NCBI GenBank assembly: GCA_025454565.1
Contig: JALOOE010000073.1
Coordinates: 1 to 8,121 of the forward strand
DNA length: 8,121 nucleotides
Direction: 5' to 3'
Source: Anaerolineae bacterium
GTDB lineage: Bacteria > Chloroflexota > Anaerolineae > CG2-30-64-16
The translations under genes were made by a program, and so were the position numbers. The notes beneath the pieces were generated by a model. It worked only from the letters and a program-made list of their open reading frames with translations, was not told where the DNA came from and did not search any database. Below, in pieces: positions 1-5,842 of this stretch (position 1 is the first letter of the stretch; each line of letters starts with the position of its first letter).

Positions 1-612
1 GGGGATGGCCTGCATGCCCGCCAGCAGCGATATGCCAAAAAAAGGCACGCCGCGCCAGATGTTGACCAACTGCACCGAAGCCATGGCCCAGGCTGGCGTA
101 CCGAGCCAGTTGATTTTTTCTTTGATGAGGCCCATATCCAGCAAGAGATGGTTGAGGACGCTGAACTGCGGGTTGAACATCCATAGCCAGCCCAGCGCGC
201 TCAGTGATACTGGCACGATCCACGGCAGCAATAGCGCGCCCCGAAAAACGTTCTTTAGGAACCTGACGTTATCCAGCACCAGCGCCATCAACATGCCCAG
301 CACGAGCTTGAAGAATACGGCAGTAAAGGCGTAATTGACTGTATTGACTGTGGTTTGGAGGAAGATGCTGTCCTTGAGCAACTCGGCATAGTTCCTGAAC
401 CAGATGAACTGACCCGTATCGGGGCGGGCGATCACGCGATTGGTGAGGGATAGATAAATGGACGAGACGAAGGGATAGGCGATCAGAACGATCAGGAGAA
501 TCGCCGCCGGGGCGATCATGACCGGGCCAAGCGTCGAATCGCGGTCGAGCCAGGCAGTCAGGGACTGGAAGAGCCCCTTTTTCTTTTTGGGTGGAATTGC
601 AGAAACACTCAT
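1..612 (-). CDS. Carbohydrate ABC transporter permease, MalF/UgpA type (3' end outside window)
   Basis: Inner-membrane permease of a carbohydrate-uptake ABC transporter (binding-protein-dependent, CUT1-like). The first 204 residues are present and the frame is still open at the window edge. A basic cytoplasmic N-terminus (PPKKKKG, residues 7-13) precedes a first membrane segment at about 30-52. Further hydrophobic segments lie at about 91-113, 123-146 and 176-200. The visible part ends in WRGVPFFGISLLAGMQAIP, the stretch that normally comes just before the EAA loop contacting the ATPase, so the EAA motif itself is lost off the edge. The ATG at 612 is preceded by GGGAGAG, a good ribosome-binding site. 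It lies 90 bases downstream of the solute-binding protein gene, as in malE-malF-type operons, with a strong hairpin between them. A second permease (MalG type) is expected next. The substrate is unknown; family assignment is firm. Confidence 0.93.
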   Translation of the reverse strand, partial: MSVSAIPPKKKKGLFQSLTAWLDRDSTLGPVMIAPAAILLIVLIAYPFVSSIYLSLTNRVIARPDTGQFIWFRNYAELLKDSIFLQTTVNTVNYAFTAVFFKLVLGMLMALVLDNVRFLKNVFRGALLLPWIVPVSLSALGWLWMFNPQFSVLNHLLLDMGLIKEKINWLGTPAWAMASVQLVNIWRGVPFFGISLLAGMQAIP

Positions 613-651
613 CGTGCTCTCCCGCGCCGGTGGTGCGCCGAGCCGTTCAAA

Positions 652-686
652 AGAATTGCGGCAGGGGATTGCCCCGCCGCAATTCT
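652..686 (-). terminator. Intergenic hairpin between binding-protein and permease genes (attenuator or mRNA-stabilising element)
   Basis: A perfect 11-bp inverted repeat (positions 652-662 with 676-686, core GAATTGCGGC / GCCGCAATTC) encloses a second 4-bp G/C stem (664-667 with 672-675) around a four-base loop, leaving one bulged base. Read on the minus strand, the stem is followed by TTTTG, a short T run that begins inside the stem. It starts 17 bases after the binding-protein stop codon. Such hairpins between binding-protein and permease genes commonly protect the upstream message and/or partly terminate transcription, so that more binding protein than permease is made. The structure is seen directly; partial termination is inferred because the T run is short. 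Confidence 0.75.
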
Positions 687-702
687 GGATCAGAAGCGGA
701 GC

Positions 703-2133
703 CTACTTGTAGATGCTTTGGAGTTGGGTCTTGGCTTCGGCGACGGCCGCGTCAACCGTCTTGCCCATGCACGCGTTGGCGAACATGTCCACGACGATCC
801 ACTTGGCATACGCCTGCGTGCCGCCGTTAAAGTTGGTGCTGGGGTAGCCCGGCAGATGGCAGGTGTCGGCATAGTCCTTGAACGCCGCCAGTTTGGGATC
901 CGTATTCCACGGCATCAGGGGCATGTCCTTGTACGCCTTGAGGGGCGGGAAGACAAAGCCCAGGTTCGGCATGATCCACGGGCTCATTTGCGCCGGTTCG
1001 TTCAGATACGTCAACAGCGCTTTGGCCGCGTCAACGTTCTTGGAATAGCCCATGATGGCCGAAGACATGAACTCGCCATAGGTCACTTTGCCGGCGGGGC
1101 CCTTGGGATACGGGAAGTGGTTGATGACGGTGTGCAATGGCAGCGAGACTTCTTTGCCGGCCGCGTCCTTGGTCTTGAACTGTGTGTTCTGGTTGCGGGC
1201 CGTGCCGTAGATGGTCGAGGCATTATTGGTGGCCGAAATTGCGCTCGCCAGCATCGCCGTGTTGTTCGACGCATCGTTGTACGATGTGACATCCTTGGGC
1301 ATGACCGCGAACAGTTTCTTGACATATTCGATCGCGGCGCGCGTTTCGGGCGAGTCAATCGCGACTGTCTTGCCGTCCTTGGCTACGTCGGAGCCGCCAA
1401 ACGACCACAGGATCGCATACAGCCAATCATTGCCGTCGCCCACGGCGTGCCCCAACGGGAAGGCGATGGGGGCCAGCTTGGCGTCCATGAGTTTCTGCCC
1501 GGCGGTCAACAGCTCGTCATACGTCGTAGGCAGCGGATCGACACCGGCCTCTTTGAACAGGTCAGTGCGATAGTTGATCGCGTGCGGCGCAAAAAAGCGC
1601 GGCACTGACAGCCACTTGCCGCCGACCACGCACGCTTCGTCCGCCGCCGAATAGAATCCGCCCAGGCGCTTGCCCAGGTCATCGCACACTGAGCTGACGT
1701 CGGCCAGCTTGGCTGCGTACATGTGCGCCGTCCCCTGGTTGATTTCGATAATGTCTGGCCCGGCGCCGGTCTCGACAGCGGTCGCCGCGATGGTCTGCAA
1801 GTCGTTCATCGAGACAATATCCACCTCAACCGGGACGTTGTTCTTCTTGCCCCAGTCCTGGATCAAGGCGTTGAGTACCTCGTTCCCCTGCGGCATGAAC
1901 GCTGCGCGCAGCTTCATGGTCAGCTTGCCGGTCACGTTGAGCTTGGCGGGGGCGGCAAGCGGCGCGGGCGTCGCGGTAACGACCTTTTGCACCTCGACGG
2001 TCTCTTTGACGACTTGGGGCGCCGCGGGTGCCGGCGCAGGGGCTTGTGCTGGCGCGCATGCTGCGAGTGTGGCGCCAGCGGCGACGGCTCCACCGAGCCG
2101 CAAGAAGTCTCGACGGGTGATACGTTGAGCCAT
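703..2133 (-). CDS. ABC transporter solute-binding lipoprotein (extracellular family 1, sugar type)
   Basis: Predicted 476-residue lipoprotein that captures a carbohydrate-like solute outside the membrane and delivers it to the permease encoded next. The N-terminus has a twin-arginine signal (ITRRDFLRLGG, residues 5-15), a hydrophobic stretch and a lipobox LAAC with Cys26 as the lipidation site, so export looks Tat-dependent. A flexible Pro/Ala linker and a Val/Lys/Thr-rich segment (about 28-60) tether the domain. The mature domain starts near 70 (GKLTMKLRAAF) and shows the family layout: GPDIIEINQGTAHMYAAKLADVS (125-147, here a summary of landmarks), INYRTDLFKEAGVDPLPTT (187-204) and TYDELLTAGQKLMD (204-217). 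Length is normal. I chose the ATG at 2133 because AAGGAG lies 9 bases upstream and the signal peptide starts there; an open frame extending to 2319 adds a non-signal-like leader. The linker style suggests Chloroflexota. Confidence 0.94.
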   Translation of the reverse strand: MAQRITRRDFLRLGGAVAAGATLAACAPAQAPAPAPAAPQVVKETVEVQKVVTATPAPLAAPAKLNVTGKLTMKLRAAFMPQGNEVLNALIQDWGKKNNVPVEVDIVSMNDLQTIAATAVETGAGPDIIEINQGTAHMYAAKLADVSSVCDDLGKRLGGFYSAADEACVVGGKWLSVPRFFAPHAINYRTDLFKEAGVDPLPTTYDELLTAGQKLMDAKLAPIAFPLGHAVGDGNDWLYAILWSFGGSDVAKDGKTVAIDSPETRAAIEYVKKLFAVMPKDVTSYNDASNNTAMLASAISATNNASTIYGTARNQNTQFKTKDAAGKEVSLPLHTVINHFPYPKGPAGKVTYGEFMSSAIMGYSKNVDAAKALLTYLNEPAQMSPWIMPNLGFVFPPLKAYKDMPLMPWNTDPKLAAFKDYADTCHLPGYPSTNFNGGTQAYAKWIVVDMFANACMGKTVDAAVAEAKTQLQSIYK

Positions 2134-2344
2134 GGAAGCAGTCTCCTTGTCCTTGGTGAAATGTGACGGTTCTTGGCTTACCATTAGCGGACGGTTGGGA
2201 CGCTCTCTCAATCGAATGCAGGGTCCTTTCTCCGGCTGGCTCCGGTCGCAGATCACCGTTCCAGTATGACACTCCGAAATAAAACCGGCCTTGAGCGCCT
2301 GTGAAAATCCGACTAACACCGTGTGAGCAAATGAGCGGCAGGGA
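2134..2344 (-). other. Intergenic region upstream of the ABC transporter operon
   Basis: These 211 bases separate the transketolase C-half gene from the binding-protein gene. No convincing gene is present. Only a weak leftward promoter match was found (TTCACA at 2305-2300, a 16-base spacer, TTTATT at 2283-2278). No copy of the TGTATACA palindrome seen at the regulator promoter was found here. The transporter may therefore have its own weak promoter or be read through from the transketolase genes; no strong terminator was seen after the latter. The ribosome-binding site of the binding-protein gene (AAGGAG) is at the left end. Confidence 0.4.
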
Positions 2345-3370
2345 TCAAGCGCGCCTCTTGCGCGCCATTACCTGCCGCACCGCCTCCGCCATGTGCCGCG
2401 CCGACATCCCGTATTTGTCCAGAAGCGCGAGATATGGACCGGACTCGGTGAAGATATCACGCACGCCGATTCGCTGCATCGGGATCGGGTGATTCTCCAC
2501 CAACACCTCGGCGACCGCGCTGCCCAGGCCGCCGAAGATGACGTTGTTTTCGGCCGTGACGATGGCGCCCGTCTCATGAGCGGCCCGCAGCACGCATTCG
2601 ACATCCAGCGGCTTGAGCGTGTGGCAGTCGATCACGCGCACTTCCAATCCCGCTTCGGCCAGCCGCGCCGCGGCCACCAGCGCGTGCGCCACCAGATCGC
2701 GCAGCGCGATGATCGTCGCGTCCCACCCGTCACGCACCACCACCGCTCGACCGAGCCGCAGGGGGAAGTCCGGGCTGTAAATCGTCGGGACGGGATCGCG
2801 CGTGAAGCTGAGATAAACCGGCCCGTCATAGGCCGCCGCCGCGTGCACCGCCAGCTTCGCGCTCACCGGATCGGCGGGTGCGACCACCGTGGAGTTGGCG
2901 ATGGCGCGCAGCAGCGAAAGATCCTCCTGCCCCTGGTGCGTCACGCCGTCCGGGCCGGGCGTGATGCCGCTGTGGGAGGCTGCGATCTTGACGTTCAGCC
3001 GGGGGTAATGGATGCTGTTGCGCACCTGATCGAGCGCACGCAGCGAGGCGAAGACTGCGTAGGTAGACGCGAACGGGATCAGCCCGGTGGTCGCCATCCC
3101 CGCGGCTGCGGCCATCATGTTCTGCTCCGCGATGCCGAAGTTGAACGAGCGTTCGGGGAAGCGCTTGGCGAAGTCGTTCGTCCGCATCGATTTCGACACG
3201 TCGGCGTCGAGCACGACCACGTCCGGGTTGCGCTCGCCAAGTTCGAGCATCGCATCAGCGTAGGAGTAGCGGGTGGCCTGCATCTTCGCCGCTCCGAACG
3301 GTTTGTCGGACGCCAGTTGTTCGACGATTTCGGGCAGGACGTGGTGATAGCGGCTGGGGTGATCGCTCAT
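2345..3370 (-). CDS. Transketolase, C-terminal subunit (pyrimidine-binding and C-terminal domains)
   Basis: Second half of a split transketolase, 341 residues, predicted to pair with the product of the preceding gene into a cytoplasmic, thiamine-diphosphate-dependent enzyme that moves a two-carbon ketol unit between sugars. The pyrimidine-binding domain covers about 30-195. It includes FNFGIAEQNMMAAAAG (76-91), with Glu82 the expected catalytic glutamate that activates the cofactor, and HSGITPGPDGVTHQGQEDL (133-151), the usual active-site loop. The C-terminal domain (about 210-335) has VIDCHTLKPLD (246-256) and TAENNVIFGGLGSAVAEVL (272-290). Where many homologs read IATG-x-x-V, this protein reads IALRDLV (221-227), a small oddity. 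The ATG overlaps the upstream stop as ATGA (4 bases), with GGAGG 7 bases upstream, so translation is coupled and equal subunit amounts are expected. The natural substrate is not evident. It could also be called DXS-like, but length and motifs fit split transketolase. Confidence 0.93.
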   Translation of the reverse strand: MSDHPSRYHHVLPEIVEQLASDKPFGAAKMQATRYSYADAMLELGERNPDVVVLDADVSKSMRTNDFAKRFPERSFNFGIAEQNMMAAAAGMATTGLIPFASTYAVFASLRALDQVRNSIHYPRLNVKIAASHSGITPGPDGVTHQGQEDLSLLRAIANSTVVAPADPVSAKLAVHAAAAYDGPVYLSFTRDPVPTIYSPDFPLRLGRAVVVRDGWDATIIALRDLVAHALVAAARLAEAGLEVRVIDCHTLKPLDVECVLRAAHETGAIVTAENNVIFGGLGSAVAEVLVENHPIPMQRIGVRDIFTESGPYLALLDKYGMSARHMAEAVRQVMARKRRA

Positions 3371-4296
3371 CGCAGTCCCTCCGCGAACTCGGCCAGCGCG
3401 GCCTGGGCCTGCGCATCGTTCGGCGCGGCGCCGTGCCAGGCGGGCACGTTCTCCATGAAGGAGACGCCGCGGCCTTTGACAGTCTTAGCGATGATGACGG
3501 TCGGGATGCCCGGCCGGCGGGTCACGGTCGTATCACAATCCTCTGGCTGGTGCCCCTCCGCCCCGGCGCTATCCGGAGGATCGCGGTACAGGCACGATTC
3601 CAGCGCCGGTACGATCTCCTCCATCTTGTGGCCGTCGATCTCGATCACGTTCCATCTGAAGGCCCGCCACTTCTCGGCCAGCGGCTCGACCGGCATGATA
3701 TCGTCCGTGAAGGTGTCGTTTTGGATGCCGTTGTTATCGACGATGACGGTCAGGTTATCGAGCTTCCAGCGCGGCGCGGCCAGCGCGGCCTCCCACACCG
3801 AGCCTTCCTGCGATTCGCCGTCACCGATCATCACGAAGACGTGGTAATCCTTGCCGTGCAGCTTGCCGGCCAACGCCATCCCCAGTCCCGCGCAGATGCC
3901 CTGGCCCAGCGAGCCGACCGTCATGTCGATCCCCGGCGTCTTCTTCATGTCGGCGTGCCCCTGCAAGATGCTATCCAATTTGCGCAGCGTCGCCAGGTGC
4001 GTCTTGTCGAAGAAGCCGCGCTCGGCCAGCGCCGCGTACCAGACAGGGCAGGCGTGGCCCTTCGACAGGATGAAGCGGTCGCGGTCGGGCCAGTGCGGAT
4101 CGGCCGGATCGAGACGCATGATCCGAAAATAGAGCGCGGTGACGATATCGGTCGCCGAGAGGGAGCCGCCGGGATGCCCGGCCTGCGCAGCGTGGATCAT
4201 TGTGATGATGTCGCGGCGGATGACCTGCGCCGTTCCCTTCAATTCTTCGATGGACGGCCCGATCTCCGTTCTCGCCGCTGAGCTGACTTGGTGCAT
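3367..4296 (-). CDS. Transketolase, N-terminal subunit (thiamine-diphosphate binding)
   Basis: First half of a split transketolase, 309 residues. It supplies the diphosphate- and Mg-binding part of the cofactor site. Landmarks: AGHPGGSLSATDI (39-51), DRFILSKGHA (73-82), GSLGQGICAGLGMA (128-141), the cofactor motif GDGESQEG (158-165) ending in VDNNG (186-190), and TVIIAKTVKGRGVSFMEN (266-283) with AWHG (286-289). Between about residues 237 and 263 there is an extra acidic/proline-rich stretch not typical of the family (see findings). I placed the start at the ATG at 4296 because GAGG sits 6 bases upstream. The in-frame GTG at 4326 would add ten residues but has no ribosome-binding site. The gene begins 66 bases after the GntR regulator gene with no clear promoter between, so the two are probably co-transcribed. 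Its 3' end overlaps the C-subunit gene by four bases. Confidence 0.93.
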   Translation of the reverse strand: MHQVSSAARTEIGPSIEELKGTAQVIRRDIITMIHAAQAGHPGGSLSATDIVTALYFRIMRLDPADPHWPDRDRFILSKGHACPVWYAALAERGFFDKTHLATLRKLDSILQGHADMKKTPGIDMTVGSLGQGICAGLGMALAGKLHGKDYHVFVMIGDGESQEGSVWEAALAAPRWKLDNLTVIVDNNGIQNDTFTDDIMPVEPLAEKWRAFRWNVIEIDGHKMEEIVPALESCLYRDPPDSAGAEGHQPEDCDTTVTRRPGIPTVIIAKTVKGRGVSFMENVPAWHGAAPNDAQAQAALAEFAEGLR

Positions 4297-4362
4297 GGCT
4301 ACCTCTATGGTGCAGATGGAGCTCACCGAACTATGGGCGATGAATACTTCCCTTCGGCTCTG

Positions 4363-5091
4363 CTACGCGCGCGGCATGGACAGCCGCAGGCCGCGTTCGG
4401 GGGCGGGCGTTGCTGGCTCCTTGCGCCGTATCACGTCCACGCATTCTTTCGTCACGCGCCGGCTGATGGCCTTGGTGAGCTCAATCGCTGCTTGCGCGTC
4501 TCGCTGTTCCAGAGCTGCCGTGATCTGCGTGTGATCAGGCACGACGGTGCCTGGCGTGTAGTCGCGCAGGGTCCGAAACCGCCGATTCATCAGGATGAGC
4601 GCCTGCACGTACTGAGAGCGCCAGGATTTCAGCAGGCGGCTGTGGTTGGCCCTGGCGCAGATATATTCATGGAATTTGAGATCGAGCTGGGTCAACTCAT
4701 TGAAGTCGCGTGCTGCACTGGCTTGCCGCTGCGTCTCGATGATCTCGCGCAGGTTAGCGATATCCTGCGGCGTGAGGTTGGGGGTCGCCCGCTCGATAGC
4801 CATGATTTCCAGGGTGGCGCGCAGTGAGAAGATTTCGGCCACATCCTGTTCGGAGAAGTCGGCAACGAAGCAGCCACGGTTGGGGATGCGCACCACCAGC
4901 CCTTCCTGTTCCAACTGGCGCATCGCCTCACGGATCGGGATGCGGCTCACGCCCATCTGTTCGGCGAGTTCCTGTTCGGGGAGGTGTTGCCCCAAATCTA
5001 TATCGCCGCGCAGTGTGGCGTCACGGATGAGATCGACGATCTCATCCTGCATGGTGCGGGTTCCGACAGGGGTGAAGACAGGATTGACCAT
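4363..5091 (-). CDS. GntR-family transcriptional regulator, FadR/FCD subfamily
   Basis: DNA-binding regulator of 242 residues, probably a metabolite-responsive repressor. The N-terminal winged helix-turn-helix (about 11-76) contains LPEQELAEQMGVSRIPIREA (38-57) and ends in the wing LEQEGLVVRIPNRGCFV (60-76). The all-helical FCD effector domain follows (about 85-225), with LDLKFHEYI (136-144) carrying the usual Asp137 and His141 metal ligands, and His187 in PDHTQI. The further His normally seen in the late helix appears to be Ile209 (AIELTKAISRRV). The ATG at 5091 has AGAGG 8 bases upstream. Extension to 5142 needs a TTG lying next to the predicted transcription start, so it is unlikely. The gene heads the transketolase genes and has a consensus promoter overlapped by a palindrome, which suggests autoregulation and control of the transketolase operon. 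Confidence 0.92.
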   Translation of the reverse strand: MVNPVFTPVGTRTMQDEIVDLIRDATLRGDIDLGQHLPEQELAEQMGVSRIPIREAMRQLEQEGLVVRIPNRGCFVADFSEQDVAEIFSLRATLEIMAIERATPNLTPQDIANLREIIETQRQASAARDFNELTQLDLKFHEYICARANHSRLLKSWRSQYVQALILMNRRFRTLRDYTPGTVVPDHTQITAALEQRDAQAAIELTKAISRRVTKECVDVIRRKEPATPAPERGLRLSMPRA

Positions 5092-5126
5092 GACACACGC
5101 CTCTGAAGGGGCCAATAGGTCAAGAT

Positions 5127-5148
5127 TGCATACTGTATACAATATGCA
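5127..5148. promoter_or_regulatory. Probable GntR operator: 22-bp near-perfect palindrome
   Basis: Arms TGCATA (5127-5132) and TATGCA (5143-5148) flank the central octamer TGTATACA (5134-5141). Of 11 base pairs across the dyad only one (C5133/A5142) mismatches. The GT-x-x-AC core fits the general operator pattern of FadR/FCD-type GntR proteins. It begins at the last base of the -10 box and covers the expected transcription start, so a bound protein would block transcription of the regulator gene and anything downstream of it. The symmetry is seen directly; that the adjacent regulator binds it is inferred from position. Confidence 0.75.
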
Positions 5149-5175
5149 TTATACACCGAATCGGACGCCTGTCAA
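5148..5175 (-). promoter_or_regulatory. Consensus sigma-70 promoter for the gntR-transketolase operon
   Basis: Read leftwards, TTGACA (5175-5170) and TATAAT (5153-5148) are both perfect consensus hexamers with a 16-base spacer. The predicted start of transcription is near 5141, giving an untranslated leader of about 50 bases before the ATG at 5091. A perfect match in a GC-rich locus implies high unrepressed activity, consistent with tight control by the overlapping palindrome. Confidence 0.85.
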
Positions 5176-5204
5176 GATCGAATTGCGAGGAAGAAGTGCG
5201 GAGC

Positions 5205-5220
5205 CGGCAGCCCCCTGCCG
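5205..5220 (-). terminator. Small GC-rich hairpin after the TIM-barrel fragment (weak terminator candidate)
   Basis: CGGCAG (5205-5210) and CTGCCG (5215-5220) form a 6-bp stem with a four-base loop, 19 bases past the stop codon at 5240-5242 on the minus strand. There is no proper T run after it, so termination would be inefficient or need other factors. It could separate the upstream operon from the regulator promoter 30 bases further on. Confidence 0.35.
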
Positions 5221-5239
5221 CAACGAGACATGTGGATTG

Positions 5240-5833
5240 TCAGGCGGTGAGCTTCTCCCGGGTGACGGAGAGCTTTGCCGCGTCCAGCACCCCTTTGAGG
5301 GTGAAGACCAGCACGCTGTCGGCGATCGGATGGCGCAGCACGATCTCCAGCGCCTGCCCATATTCTGCAGCGCTCAAGATCGACGGTTCATCAACCGACT
5401 GGATGATCGGCCAGACCGGCTTGCCGCTGAGGGTGCGCAGTTCGGCAGCCACATCCCCGATCCACTGGGCCGGATAGCCGCACATCCGGTGATACACCAT
5501 CGGCGAGAAGATGTCCACGTGCTCGCCCAGGGCGCGATAGTCCTGACTGATGATATGCAGGATCGCGCCGCCGCGGTCGGCGAGGCGCCAGGGGACGCCG
5601 AACAGACCGAGCCGCGCCTGTGGGCGGACGCGACCTATGACAGCCCTGGCGTCGGCCACCCAGGAGGTGATCTGGGCGCAGCGCCAGGCGGCCCATTCCG
5701 CTTCATGCTGGCCGAGCAGGATGCGCGCCGCTGCGGCCGGGGCGGCCACAGCGATGTTGATGCCGGTGTCGCCACGGAAGGCGCTCAGTGTGAACGGGTC
5801 GAAGGAGGTGCGCGGCAGGGTCGGTTCGGGCAC
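5240..5833 (-). CDS. C-terminal part of a TIM-barrel glycosidase-like protein, probably 5'-truncated
   Basis: A 197-codon frame beginning at a GTG. The sequence reads like the second half of a (beta/alpha)8 barrel of the uncharacterised glycoside-hydrolase-like type: RPQARLGLFGVPW (69-81), VDIFSPMVYHRMCGYPAQW (105-123), KPVWPIIQSVDEP (137-149) and SVLVFTLKGVLDA (172-184), which look like successive barrel strands. The first half of the barrel is missing. Only 9 bases separate this GTG from the stop of the Fe-S gene upstream, with no proper ribosome-binding site (TTGGGAAGTG). The three codons between that stop and the GTG (Pro-Trp-Glu) look like they belong to the fold, and the upstream stop is in the same frame. 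I therefore suspect a remnant left by a deletion or rearrangement, translated if at all by coupling or leaky readthrough. Family assignment is by eye and moderate. Confidence 0.55.
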   Translation of the reverse strand: MPEPTLPRTSFDPFTLSAFRGDTGINIAVAAPAAAARILLGQHEAEWAAWRCAQITSWVADARAVIGRVRPQARLGLFGVPWRLADRGGAILHIISQDYRALGEHVDIFSPMVYHRMCGYPAQWIGDVAAELRTLSGKPVWPIIQSVDEPSILSAAEYGQALEIVLRHPIADSVLVFTLKGVLDAAKLSVTREKLTA

Positions 5834-5842
5834 TTCCCAAGG

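Noticed and set aside
334..353. Tandem 9-base repeat (attgactgt twice)
   Set aside because: It lies inside the permease gene and encodes Thr-Val-Asn twice within a normal membrane segment; probably coincidence.
718..1608. Plus-strand open frame of 296 codons opposite the binding-protein gene
   Set aside because: Shadow of the binding-protein gene; composition is unlike a real protein.
2134..2319. Upstream extension of the binding-protein gene by 62 codons
   Set aside because: The ATG at 2133 has a good ribosome-binding site and starts directly at a Tat lipoprotein signal, which must be N-terminal to work.
2350..2368. GCGCGC-loop-GCGCGC hairpin at the 3' end of the transketolase C-half gene
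   Set aside because: The stem lies within the last codons, is only six bases of self-palindromic sequence, and is not followed by a T run; not a convincing terminator.
2393..3847. Long plus-strand open frame (484 codons) opposite the transketolase genes
   Set aside because: It is Arg/His/Gly-rich with no family motifs and lies antisense to two genes with clear cofactor and catalytic motifs. It results from GC-rich codon structure.
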